Assembly (NCBI RefSeq): GCF_000968015.1
Contig: NZ_LACH01000053.1
Location: forward strand, 135,514-199,513
Direction of reading: 5' to 3'
Source of the DNA: Pseudomonas fluorescens
Lineage (GTDB): Bacteria; Pseudomonadota; Gammaproteobacteria; Pseudomonadales; Pseudomonadaceae
Length of the DNA stretch: 64,000 nt
A model generated the notes under the pieces. It saw only the letters and a list, made by a program, of their open reading frames with translations, was not told where the DNA came from and did no database searches. Positions within the stretch are counted from its first letter, which is position 1. Each line of letters opens with the position of its first letter. Of this stretch, positions 26,280-34,800 are shown piece after piece. Made by a program: the position numbers and the translations under genes.

Positions 26280-27469
26280 TGCACCACCCCGGCAGCTTTC
26301 AATCGTTCGATGTCCGAACCGGTAAGGCCCAGTCCCGCGAGGATGCCATCGGTGTGCTGGCCCAACGCAGGTCCGGACCAGTTCACGCCACCGGGCGTCT
26401 CAGACATTTTCGGCACAATGCCGGGCATCTTCACCGTGGCACCGCCGGGCAGGTCGGCGTTGAGCAGCATGTCCCGCGCCTGATAGTGCGGATCGGCGAC
26501 GATGTCGGCGACTGAATAGATGCGCCCGGCCGGGACTTCGGCAGCTTCCAGTGCCGACAACACCTCGTCGATCGGCAGGCTGCTGGTCCAGTGAGTGATC
26601 GCCGCGTCGAGCACGTTGCTCTTGGCGGCACGCCCGTCGTTATGGGCAAACTCTGGCGCATCGGCCAGATCACGGCGACCGATGACGTCCATCAAGCGCT
26701 TGTAGATCGGGTCGCTGTTGCCGGCGATCACCACGTAGGCGCCATCGGCCGTCAGATAAGTGTTGGACGGCGCGATGCCCGGCAAGGCCCCGCCGCTGCG
26801 CTCACGCACATGGCCGAGCATGTCGTATTCCGGCACCAGGCTTTCCATGACGTTGAACACACTTTCAGCCAGGGACACGTCGACGACTTGCCCACCGCCC
26901 TGCCCGGTCTTGACCCGCAGCAGCGACATCAAGGCGCCGATCACCGCATGCAGCGAAGCCAGGGAATCGCCGAGGCTGACGCCCACCCGAGCCGGTGGTG
27001 AACCGGGGGTGCCGGTGGTGTAGCGGATCCCGCCCATGGCCTCGCCGATCGCACCGAACCCGGGACGATCGCGGTATGGGCCGGTCTGGCCATAACCGGA
27101 TATACGCACCAGGGTCAGGTTAGGGTTGAGGGCGTGTAGAACGTCCCAACCCAGGCCAAGTTTTTCCAGGGCACCGGGACGCAGGTTTTCGATCAACACG
27201 TCAGCGCTGGTCGCCAGTTGCTTGACCAGTTCAATGCCTTCGGGGGATTTCAGATTCAGCGCCAGGGACTTCTTGTTTCGCGATTGCAGGTACCACCACA
27301 GCGACGTGCCTTCGTGCAGCTTGCGCCATTTGCGCAGCGGGTCGCCCTGACCCATGGCTTCGATCTTGATCACTTCGGCGCCGAACTCGGCGAGCATGCG
27401 CGCAGCGAACGGCGCGGCGATCAGCGTGCCGATCTCGATCACTTTGATTGCACTCAAGGGGGCAGTCAT
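26276..27469 (-). CDS. CaiB/BaiF (class III) CoA-transferase
   Basis: 397 residues from the ATG at 27469 (GAGG upstream); an ATG five codons earlier is the alternative. Transfers CoA between organic acids through an aspartyl-linked intermediate. The start IKVIEIGTLIAAPFAARMLAEFGAE (about 8-30) and SRNKKSLALNL are typical; the segment SGYGQTGPYRDRPGFG follows near 140-155. Coupled to a lyase (ATGA), with LysR upstream and MFS downstream: a probable unit for an acid such as hydroxymethylglutarate, citramalate or itaconate. Confidence 0.88.
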   Translation of the reverse strand: MTAPLSAIKVIEIGTLIAAPFAARMLAEFGAEVIKIEAMGQGDPLRKWRKLHEGTSLWWYLQSRNKKSLALNLKSPEGIELVKQLATSADVLIENLRPGALEKLGLGWDVLHALNPNLTLVRISGYGQTGPYRDRPGFGAIGEAMGGIRYTTGTPGSPPARVGVSLGDSLASLHAVIGALMSLLRVKTGQGGGQVVDVSLAESVFNVMESLVPEYDMLGHVRERSGGALPGIAPSNTYLTADGAYVVIAGNSDPIYKRLMDVIGRRDLADAPEFAHNDGRAAKSNVLDAAITHWTSSLPIDEVLSALEAAEVPAGRIYSVADIVADPHYQARDMLLNADLPGGATVKMPGIVPKMSETPGGVNWSGPALGQHTDGILAGLGLTGSDIERLKAAGVVQ

Positions 27470-27607
27470 CGCGGGGTACCTCATGTTGTTCTTGGAATAT
27501 GAGCCAAGGCTAGAGGACCACGGGTGAAGGAATCCAACCTTCAGTTGGCAACGTTCGTTCGCGAAACGCGAACGCTCGGCAGAAGGATTGTCGCGACCTC
27601 AAGTCCG

Positions 27608-27697
27608 CTATCGCGAGCAAGCTCCCTCCCACAAGGGATCGGTGCTGGATTCAAACTCACTGCAAGACCACTGTGGGAGCGAGCTTGCTCGCGATGG
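27608..27697. repeat. REP-type inverted repeat pair
   Basis: CTATCGCGAGCAAGCTCCCTCCCACA and a facing copy TGTGGGAGCGAGCTTGCTCGCG; standard family. In the 253-base gap between CaiB and LysR genes. Confidence 0.8.
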
Positions 27698-27722
27698 GGC
27701 CAGTCCATCCAATCGAAAATTA

Positions 27723-28631
27723 TCAGACCTGCCCACGCAACTGCTCAAACAACATCCGGCTCACCGGTGACAGCGCCGCTTCATCGCGCACCACCAGAAC
27801 CAACGCGCGATCCGACCAGTCATCCGTCAACGGCACCGCGTGCAAACCCAGTGCCCGGCCAAATAGCTCATAGGCCTTTTGCGGCAGGATGCCGATGCCC
27901 ATGTTGGCCTGGACCATCCGGCACATGGCATCGAAACCCGGTACATGAATCCGTAACCGCAGCACTTTGCCGGCCTCTCGTGCGGCCGCGTGGGTTCGCA
28001 TATTGATCGAACTGGCGGAGTGCAGACCGACGTAATCACTGCCCAGCGTATCGGCGAAAGCCAGGCTGGAACGACTCGCCAACGGATGATCGGGCAGCAT
28101 CAACACCATCAGTTTGTCCTGTCGATAAAGCACGCTGTGCAGACCTTTGACGTCGCTGTCACTGGAGCAGATCCCCAGGTCCGCCACGCCATCCAGCACC
28201 CCCTGAATCACCCCGCTGCTGGGGCGCTCTTCGAGGTCGGTCTTTACCTCAGGATGACGCTCGGAAAAGTCCCGCAGGTCTTCGGGCAGAAACTGAATGA
28301 TCGCCGACAGGTTCGCGAGCATCCGCACATAGCCGCGGATACCGTGGCTGTGTTCGCCCAGTTCGAGCCCAATTTTCTCGACGTTGAACAGCATCTGCCG
28401 AGCATGGTGCAACAAGGTTTCACCGGCCGGCGTCAGGGTCATGCCCTTGGCCTGGCGCACAAACAGACTGATGCCCAGCGCTTCTTCCAACTCCATCAGC
28501 CGCTTGCTGGCCGCCGACACGGCGATGGCTTCACGCGCGGCGGCACGGGTCAGCGTGCCCTCCTCATGAACGGCAACAAACAGCTGGAGAGTGATCAGGT
28601 CGAGGCGGCGGATCAGGCTTTTTTGCAGCAT
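27723..28631 (-). CDS. LysR-family regulator of the CaiB/lyase group (likely)
   Basis: 302 residues from ATG 28631 (MLQKSLIRRLDLITLQLF). The winged helix spans about 8-66 (EEGTLTRAAAREAIAVSAAS, a recognition helix of the family) and the co-inducer domain follows. It lies upstream of and in the same direction as the CoA-transferase, lyase and MFS genes, and divergent from the alpha-oxoamine synthase gene (239-base gap), so it could control either. The frame is open to 28697 but that N-terminal extension is not LysR-like. Confidence 0.86.
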   Translation of the reverse strand: MLQKSLIRRLDLITLQLFVAVHEEGTLTRAAAREAIAVSAASKRLMELEEALGISLFVRQAKGMTLTPAGETLLHHARQMLFNVEKIGLELGEHSHGIRGYVRMLANLSAIIQFLPEDLRDFSERHPEVKTDLEERPSSGVIQGVLDGVADLGICSSDSDVKGLHSVLYRQDKLMVLMLPDHPLASRSSLAFADTLGSDYVGLHSASSINMRTHAAAREAGKVLRLRIHVPGFDAMCRMVQANMGIGILPQKAYELFGRALGLHAVPLTDDWSDRALVLVVRDEAALSPVSRMLFEQLRGQV

Positions 28632-28870
28632 GGAGGGCTCGATGACTTCTGTTCGACTGAGTCGGCAGGATAGCCCGGTTTCTACGCGACTCGGCAAGGC
28701 AAATTGCCCACAACATCACGAGGCATCGCCCTACGCATAAATCTCTTGTAACACTCAGCCGTACCGGAAACAGCCGATTCAAAGCCTCCGCCGCGCTCTG
28801 TAAAGTCTGGAAACACACACGAACTGCAACACACCCATGGATCGTTTCACTCAAGGAAAGTCATCTTCAC

Positions 28871-30106
28871 ATGGACCAGACAGCACACGCGGCAAACCGC
28901 TACACCAACTACCGCAAAGTCATCGCATTGGCCGATCACGATTGGGAGAGCGCTGAAGCCGGGAAAATTTCAGGGCTTAACGTCGAAATCAAAAGTGCCA
29001 ACCGAATGCTCGATCAGCACGGGCGCGCGTTTCATCATTTCTGCACAACGTCGTACCTGGGCCTGGACCACCATCCCGACATTCTCGACGGCGCCATGAA
29101 TACCCTGTGGGAAACCGGCACCCTTCGCGTCGCCAACTCAAAGAACCGCTGCAAGCTGGCCATTCTGGAACAGTACGAAACCGAACTGTCCGAGTTGTTC
29201 GGCGCCAGCTGCCTGAGCACCTTGTCGTGCAGTGCGGCGAGTGCCGCAATCCTGCCATTGCTGGCTAGCGGCGTGTTCACGGAAAACCGCCCTCCCGTGA
29301 TGGTCTTCGACCGGTTGGCGCATTACTCGATGAATCACCTCAAAGCCGCCTGCGCCGATGAAACCACGGTCGTGACCTGCCCTCATAACGACATGGATTT
29401 TCTCGAGAAGCAGTGCCAGCAGCACCGCACCGTCGCGTATATCGCCGACGGCGCCTACAGCATGGGCGGGGTCGCGGACCTGGACAGTCTTTTGTATCTA
29501 AAGGACCGCTATGGGTTGTTTCTCTATCTGGACGATTCCCACGCGCTGTCCGCCGTCGGGACAATGGGCGCAGGCCTCGTGCGCCCCAGGTTGCATGCCC
29601 TGGAGGATGACTGCCTGATCGTCGCCTCGCTGGCCAAGTCGTTTGGCGCCAGCGGTGGTCTGGTGATGCTGGGCAATGAACGGCAGAAGAAGCTCATTGC
29701 CCGTTACGGCGGCCCCAGCAATTGGTCGCAAAGCCTGAACAGTGCAGCCATTGGCGCGGGCAGAGCGTCCATCCTGCTTCATCGCACGCTGGAATTTGCC
29801 GCGTTGCAGGAAAAACTTCAGGTTAATATCCGGCTGTTCGACAGCCTCATACGCACCGATCAACACAACAGCAACATGGCCATTCGACTGGTCAACTGCG
29901 GCGAAGCAGCACTGGCCAACAACATCGCCATGGAACTGGCCAATCACGGCTTCTTCACCTCGGCCGTGTTTTTCCCGGTGGTCGCACAAGGCAAGGCGGC
30001 CATCAGAATCACCCTGCGCGCCGACATGGAGCCGACGCTGATCCGCCACTTTTGTGAACTCATTACCGAGCTTTTACGCACTCAAGGCCGGGAAATCGGC
30101 GGTTGA
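28871..30106 (+). CDS. Alpha-oxoamine synthase family enzyme (BioF/CqsA-like)
   Basis: 411 residues, PLP fold type I. Condenses an amino acid with an acyl-CoA to an alpha-aminoketone. Seen: His151 in RLAHYS, which stacks on PLP; DDSH (221-224) with the Asp that binds the pyridine nitrogen; and SLAKSFGASGG with the Schiff-base Lys256. No biotin genes surround it, so a BioF role is unlikely. Related enzymes make the Vibrio CAI-1 and Legionella LAI-1 signals (CqsA, LqsA), but the product here cannot be read from sequence. Followed by a truncated exporter gene 21 bases on. Confidence 0.85.
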   Translation: MDQTAHAANRYTNYRKVIALADHDWESAEAGKISGLNVEIKSANRMLDQHGRAFHHFCTTSYLGLDHHPDILDGAMNTLWETGTLRVANSKNRCKLAILEQYETELSELFGASCLSTLSCSAASAAILPLLASGVFTENRPPVMVFDRLAHYSMNHLKAACADETTVVTCPHNDMDFLEKQCQQHRTVAYIADGAYSMGGVADLDSLLYLKDRYGLFLYLDDSHALSAVGTMGAGLVRPRLHALEDDCLIVASLAKSFGASGGLVMLGNERQKKLIARYGGPSNWSQSLNSAAIGAGRASILLHRTLEFAALQEKLQVNIRLFDSLIRTDQHNSNMAIRLVNCGEAALANNIAMELANHGFFTSAVFFPVVAQGKAAIRITLRADMEPTLIRHFCELITELLRTQGREIGG

Positions 30107-30127
30107 ACTGAAATCAGGGAAGATTCA

Positions 30128-30562
30128 ATGAAGAGCAGCACCTCCCTCATCGTCACCTGCTGCACGGTTTTCCTCGCCCAGTTGGGCATGAGCATTTACC
30201 TGCCGGCGCTGCCGGACATGGCCCGTGATCTATCCGCCGACGCCTCGCAGGTGTCCTGGGGGCTGGCGGTGTATCTGATCGGCATGGCGTTGCCGATGTT
30301 GTTCTGGGGCAGACTTGGCCAGCGCATCGGCCACAAACCGGTGCTGCTCGCCGCGCGGGGCATCTACGGGTTGGGCAATCTGGCCCTGCCCCTGAGCCAG
30401 ACACTTGAATCGTTCCTGATGTTTCGACTGATTCAGGGCATTGGCGCCAGCGGCATTTCGGTCATGGCCAGGGTGCTGATCCGCGACAGTTTCCGCGGTG
30501 ACCTGCTGGCCAAGGCGTTGTCCTGGATTTCGATTTCCTTTGTGGTGGCGCGGGGTATCTAA
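30128..30562 (+). pseudogene. Truncated MFS drug-efflux transporter
   Basis: 144 codons, the first third of a Bcr/CflA-type exporter: helices 1-4 plus motif A (GRLGQRIGHKPVLLAARG, about 58-75). A normal protein has about 400 residues. The frame ends ISFVVARGI then stop, and the last bases are the 3' end of the convergent alcohol dehydrogenase gene (overlap of four bases). That abrupt join suggests a deletion that removed the rest of this gene and whatever followed. It probably once exported the product of the alpha-oxoamine synthase. Confidence 0.82.
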
Positions 30563-31707
30563 AAGGCGCTGCGGAAAATCTCCTCGATCTGGCGCTGATC
30601 CGCCGCGCGGGGATTGGTCAGGCCGCACGCGTCTTTCAAGGCATTGCTGGCGAGGGTCGGGATGTCGTTGAGCTTGGCGCCGAGCTCACGCAAACCGGCG
30701 GGAATTTCCACGTCTCTGGACAGGCTGCGGATCGCCACGATGGCCGCCTGGGCGCCTGCTTCCGGGGTGAAACCGTGAACATTGGCGCCCATCGCAAGGG
30801 CGACATCGGTGAGGCGATCGGCGCAAACCAGCGCGTTAAAGCTTTGTACGTGGGGCAGCAGTACCGCGTTGCACACACCATGAGGCAAATCGTAGAACCC
30901 GCCCAACTGGTGAGCCATGGCGTGGACATAACCCAGGGATGCGTTATTGAACGCCATGCCGGCGAGGAACTGCGCGTACGCCATGTTTTCCCGCGCGGCC
31001 ATGTCACTGCCGTCGCGGACGGCCAGGCGCAGGTTGTTGCTGATCAACGTGATCGCCTTCAGTGCGCAGGCATCGGTGATTGGATTGGCCGCCGTGGAAA
31101 CGTAGGCTTCGATAGCGTGGGTCAGTGCGTCCATGCCAGTGGCAGCCGTCAGGCCCTTGGGCATGGCGACCATCAGCGCCGGGTCGTTGACCGACAACAG
31201 CGGCGTGACGTTGCGATCGACAATGGCCATTTTCACGTGACGGGACTCGTCGGTGATGATGCAGAAACGGGTCATCTCGCTGGCCGTGCCGGCCGTGGTG
31301 TTGATGGCGATCAGCGGCAGTTGTGGCTGGGTGGATTGATCGACACCTTCGTAATCGCGAATCTGCCCGCCGTTGGTTGCGCATAACGCGATGCCTTTGG
31401 CGCAGTCATGGGGTGAACCGCCGCCCAGGGACACCACGAAGTCACAGCGGGTTTCTTTCAGCAGACCCAGGCCGCTCTCGACGTTGGCCATGCTCGGGTT
31501 GGGCTTGGCGCCGTCAAAAATCACTGAATCGATGTCCTGCATCGCCAGTTTCTCGGCAATCATCTTCGCTACGCCCGCCTTGGCCAGCCCGGCGTCGGTG
31601 ACGATCAACGCCTTGCGAAAACCGTACTTGCGAATGGCGTCCATGGCTTCGTCGAGGCAACCGATGCCCATGATGTTCACGGAGGGGATGAAAAACGTGC
31701 TGCTCAT
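30559..31707 (-). CDS. Iron-containing alcohol dehydrogenase (YiaY-type)
   Basis: 382 residues, cytoplasmic, group III NAD-dependent. Seen: SLGGGSPHDCAKGIAL (coenzyme site), NTTAGTASEMTRFCIITDE, and iron ligands in GMDALTHAIEAYVS (Asp, His) and GYVHAMAHQLGG plus DLPHGVCNA (His). Closely resembles E. coli YiaY. The ATG at 31707 with AGGAGA upstream gives the family length; the frame continues upstream but not in family style. Its 3' end overlaps the truncated MFS gene. Confidence 0.9.
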   Translation of the reverse strand: MSSTFFIPSVNIMGIGCLDEAMDAIRKYGFRKALIVTDAGLAKAGVAKMIAEKLAMQDIDSVIFDGAKPNPSMANVESGLGLLKETRCDFVVSLGGGSPHDCAKGIALCATNGGQIRDYEGVDQSTQPQLPLIAINTTAGTASEMTRFCIITDESRHVKMAIVDRNVTPLLSVNDPALMVAMPKGLTAATGMDALTHAIEAYVSTAANPITDACALKAITLISNNLRLAVRDGSDMAARENMAYAQFLAGMAFNNASLGYVHAMAHQLGGFYDLPHGVCNAVLLPHVQSFNALVCADRLTDVALAMGANVHGFTPEAGAQAAIVAIRSLSRDVEIPAGLRELGAKLNDIPTLASNALKDACGLTNPRAADQRQIEEIFRSAF

Positions 31708-31863
31708 GAACGAGTCTCCTGGCTGAGGCCAAACCGGCAGCGCCGATCCAGCGGGTACCCACAGGATCGACCTATCGCTCACGCAGTAACTTGATCTGGC
31801 TCAAGTCTTGGTCGTGATAAAGTCGCCGCCCATCAGACCTTCTGCTTTGAGACTTTGAACGCA

Positions 31864-32883
31864 ATGACCGATTTCCAGGATGTTGATGCCCAACTTGAAG
31901 ACTGGAACGCCTTGCGCGCCACCGCCTCGTTCAGCGGCCTGCTGGTGGGCAACGGCGCCAGTCGCGCCGTGTGGGACGACTTCGGCTACGACTCGCTGTT
32001 CGAAAACGCCCGTACCGTCGAAGAAAAACCCCTGAGCCAGTCCGAACTGAGCGTGTTCGACGCCATGCAGACGCGTAGCTTCGAGCAAGTGCTCAGCGCG
32101 CTGAAAACCACCAGCCGGGTCAACAAAGCCTTGGCCGTGAGTTCCGCCGCACCGCGCAATCGTTACTACGCGATCAAGGAAGCGCTGATCAACACCGTAC
32201 ACGCGGTGCACATCCCGTGGCGACTGGTGGTGCCTTCGTCGCTGGCGACGATCAATCAGGAACTGGGCCGCTATCGCACGGTTTTCACCACCAACTACGA
32301 CTTGCTCAACTACTGGGCGACTCAACACCAGCCCGACGCGATCAGCGACCTGTTTCAGGGTGCAGAATCAAGCTTTGATCTGAGCGCCACGGCGACCGAT
32401 AAAACCCGCCTGCTTTACCTGCACGGCGGATTGCATCTGGTGCGGAACCAGGACGGCACGGCGCGCAAATTGATGTCGACCGAGGGCACGTTGCTCGGCA
32501 GTTTCGCGATCAACAACACGATCAAGACCCTCGACGACGTGCCGCTGTTCGTCAATGAAGGTCCGGCGCAGGACAAGCTCAAAACCATTCGCAGCTCGGA
32601 CTATCTGTCGTTCTGCTACGACCAGTTACTCGGTCATGGCGACGGGTTGTGCCTGTTTGGCCATGCCCTGGGCGAGCAGGACAGCCACATCATTCACGCC
32701 TTGCGCCAGGCGAAACCGCAAGTGGTGGCGATCTCGATTTATCCGCGCAGCAAAGCGTTCATTCAGCACCAGAAGCGGCACTACGCGAAAATGTTTGAGG
32801 GCACCGGGAGTGAGTTGCGGTTTTTTGATTCGAAGACGCATGCGTTGGGCAGCCCGAAGCTGACGGTGCCGGTCGAGGTTTAG
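31864..32883 (+). CDS. DUF4917 family protein (SIR2-like fold)
   Basis: 339 residues, soluble. Motifs resemble SIR2-like NAD-binding proteins: LLVGNGASRAVW near the N terminus, FTTNYDLLNYW around residue 140, LLYLHGGLH near 183, and a late LCLFGHALGEQDSHII near 260. DUF4917 members are widespread; the function is not known. Some SIR2-like proteins act in phage defence as NADases, but no partner gene is seen here. The ATG at 31864 is chosen over an upstream TTG. Confidence 0.8.
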   Translation: MTDFQDVDAQLEDWNALRATASFSGLLVGNGASRAVWDDFGYDSLFENARTVEEKPLSQSELSVFDAMQTRSFEQVLSALKTTSRVNKALAVSSAAPRNRYYAIKEALINTVHAVHIPWRLVVPSSLATINQELGRYRTVFTTNYDLLNYWATQHQPDAISDLFQGAESSFDLSATATDKTRLLYLHGGLHLVRNQDGTARKLMSTEGTLLGSFAINNTIKTLDDVPLFVNEGPAQDKLKTIRSSDYLSFCYDQLLGHGDGLCLFGHALGEQDSHIIHALRQAKPQVVAISIYPRSKAFIQHQKRHYAKMFEGTGSELRFFDSKTHALGSPKLTVPVEV

Positions 32884-32902
32884 CGGCGACGCCACTGACG
32901 CC

Positions 32903-33037
32903 TTCGCGAGCAGGCTCGCTCCCACATTGGAATTGCATTCCCCCTGTGGGAGCGAGCTTGCTCGCGATGAGGCCATAACATTCAACAGAGATGTTGATCG
33001 TCGGAACGCCGCCCGGAGCAAGCTCGCTCCCACAGGG
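32903..33037. repeat. REP-type cluster with three half-sites
   Basis: TTCGCGAGCAGGCTCGCTCCCACA and its mate (TGTGGGAGCGAGCTTGCTCGCG, 32945-32967) face each other, and a third partial copy (GGAGCAAGCTCGCTCCCACAGG) lies at 33014-33036. Confidence 0.8.
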
Positions 33038-33064
33038 GATTTGTATTGGACTTGAATGGTGGTT

Positions 33065-33409
33065 TTAGAGCACCGGCAAGGTCTTGTCCTTGATCACCGT
33101 GGTCGGCCCGTTAGCCTTCACGCTGGCGATGCCTTTCTCCAGCGCGGCAGCGGAGGTGTAAGCCTCGCTGCTACCGATGATCTCGTGGTTACCGGCCTTG
33201 AGGTTGAAGTAAGGATGGCCATCCTTGGTGGTTTTCTTCTCGTAGCGTTCATCCTTCGGGCTGTTGCTCTGAACCGCCACGATGCCTTTGTCAGCGGCAG
33301 CGCGGGTGGTGTACAGCTCGCTGGTCAGAATGGTTTCCGCGTTAGCGGCTTTCAGTACAAATTTGAACTGACCATTGCTGCTTTTGCTCACTTCATACCA
33401 TCCAGACAT
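33065..33409 (-). CDS. YegP-family (DUF1508) protein
   Basis: 114 residues from ATG 33409. Two tandem UPF0339 units: GWYEVSKSSNGQFKFVLKAA / ETILTSELYTTRAAADKGI and YFNLKAGNHEIIGSSEAYT / SAAALEKGIASVK. Small soluble protein, function unknown; often expressed under stress. Longer in-frame sequence upstream is only repeat DNA. Flanked by REP elements on both sides. Confidence 0.88.
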   Translation of the reverse strand: MSGWYEVSKSSNGQFKFVLKAANAETILTSELYTTRAAADKGIVAVQSNSPKDERYEKKTTKDGHPYFNLKAGNHEIIGSSEAYTSAAALEKGIASVKANGPTTVIKDKTLPVL

Positions 33410-33490
33410 GCTCTTTCTCCTTGGCAATTGAGAGGTTTTGCGCTTCAGAGTAAAGACCAGCCTCAGACATCTGTCACCTGTACCGGCCCC

Positions 33491-33557
33491 TTCGCGAGCA
33501 GGCTCACTCCTACAATGGAAATGCGTTCCCCTGTAGGAGTGAGCCTGCTCGCGATGG
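33491..33557. repeat. REP-type inverted repeat pair
   Basis: TTCGCGAGCAGGCTCACTCC and GGAGTGAGCCTGCTCGCG face each other. Between YegP and RHH genes. Confidence 0.8.
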
Positions 33558-33583
33558 GGCCGGCTGTGTCGATACAAATCTGT

Positions 33584-33889
33584 CTATTTCACCGCCGCAC
33601 GCACCACCGATAATTCCGGTGGCTGCGCCCGTCGCTGACTCAGATACCGCGTACAACTGACCCGCAAAAACGAGGCGAAATTCACCACCTCGCCGCGGTA
33701 GTCCATCACCTCTTCATACAGCTTGGCGATCAACTGGTTGGTGGTCATGCCGTCGACCTCGGCGATTTCGCTGAGGATGTCCCAGAACTGATTCTCCAGC
33801 CGCAGGGTGGTGACCACCCCGCAGATGCGCAGCGAGCGGGAGCGCGATTCGTAGAGAATCGGATCGGCTTTGACGTAGAGCTCGCACAT
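33584..33889 (-). CDS. Ribbon-helix-helix domain protein
   Basis: 101 residues. A strand (VVTTLRLENQFWDIL, about 26-40) leads into helix EIAEVDGMTTNQLIAKLYEE (about 42-61), the pattern of the RHH DNA-binding fold, followed by a basic C-terminal tail. It starts 14 bases after the DJ-1 gene stop, so they form an operon. It may be a small repressor of that operon. No toxin-like partner is adjacent. Confidence 0.78.
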   Translation of the reverse strand: MCELYVKADPILYESRSRSLRICGVVTTLRLENQFWDILSEIAEVDGMTTNQLIAKLYEEVMDYRGEVVNFASFLRVSCTRYLSQRRAQPPELSVVRAAVK

Positions 33890-33903
33890 GGAAAGGTCCC
33901 TCG

Positions 33904-34485
33904 TTACAGCGTGATTTTGGTGCCCAGCAACCCGAGGAAACCGGCGAGCCAGCTCGGGTGCGCCGGCCAGGCTGGCGCAGTCGCCAGATTGCCTTGTACG
34001 TGACCTTCCGTCACCGGGATATCGATGAACGTACCGCCGGCCAGGCGCACTTCCGGGGCACAGGCCGGGTAGGCGCTGCACTCGCGACCTTCGAGAATCC
34101 CCGCGGCCGCCAGCAATTGAGCACCGTGACACACGGCGGCGATCGGTTTGCCGGCCTTGTCGAACGCTCGCACCAGTTCCAGGACTTTTTCGTTCAGGCG
34201 CAGGTACTCCGGCGCACGACCGCCTGGCACCAGCAGGGCGTCGTAGTCCTCGGCCTTGACCTTGGCGAAGTCGAAGTTCAGGGCAAACAGGTGACCGGGT
34301 TTTTCGCTGTAAGTCTGGTCGCCTTCGAAGTCATGGATTGCCGTGCGTACGGTCTGACCCGCGGTTTTGTCCGGGCAAACGGCGTGCACCGTGTGGCCAA
34401 CCATCAGCAGCGCCTGAAACGGCACCATCACTTCGTAGTCTTCGACGTAATCGCCGACCAGCATCAGAATTTTTTTAGCCGCCAT
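33904..34485 (-). CDS. DJ-1/PfpI family protein
   Basis: 193 residues, cytoplasmic, class I glutamine amidotransferase-like fold. The nucleophile elbow is AVCHGAQLL with Cys119-His120; YDALLVPGGRAPEYLR precedes it. The family contains proteases, deglycases, glyoxalases and chaperones, so the activity is open. First gene of a two-gene operon with the RHH protein. A conserved start MAAKKILMLVGDYVEDYE is supported by the upstream GGAGGA. Confidence 0.88.
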   Translation of the reverse strand: MAAKKILMLVGDYVEDYEVMVPFQALLMVGHTVHAVCPDKTAGQTVRTAIHDFEGDQTYSEKPGHLFALNFDFAKVKAEDYDALLVPGGRAPEYLRLNEKVLELVRAFDKAGKPIAAVCHGAQLLAAAGILEGRECSAYPACAPEVRLAGGTFIDIPVTEGHVQGNLATAPAWPAHPSWLAGFLGLLGTKITL

Positions 34486-34582
34486 GGGGAGGACTCCTCT
34501 GGAAAATACGTGGGCCTGCAGGAGTATTCAAAGTAGTCCTTAATCAGCATGGAAGGTAATACCCGACTACTACGCAGATCAA

Positions 34583-34683
34583 CTGTAGGAGCTGCCGAAG
34601 GCTGCGATCTTTTGATCTTGGAATGGACGAATCGGACTTGCGGCGCGACTGATGAAAAGATCGCAGCCTTCGGCAGCTCCTAC
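34583..34683. repeat. Inverted repeat, CTGTAGGAGCTGCC family
   Basis: CTGTAGGAGCTGCCGAAGGC with an exact inverted mate GCCTTCGGCAGCTCCTACG, plus GATCTTTTGATC-type inner sequence. Upstream of the EamA gene. Confidence 0.85.
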
Positions 34684-34800
34684 GTTGCGAGCATTACTCG
34701 CAACTGTACGGATAACTCTGCACCTAGCTGTAACAGAGCAACGCCCACGGTTTATGGCTAGATGAAGGTCTTCCCGCCACCCTAGATTCTGGTTGCCATC

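Noticed and set aside
33584..34485. Toxin-antitoxin module from the RHH protein
   Set aside because: The partner is a DJ-1 family protein of normal length, not a known toxin type; no toxin gene is adjacent.
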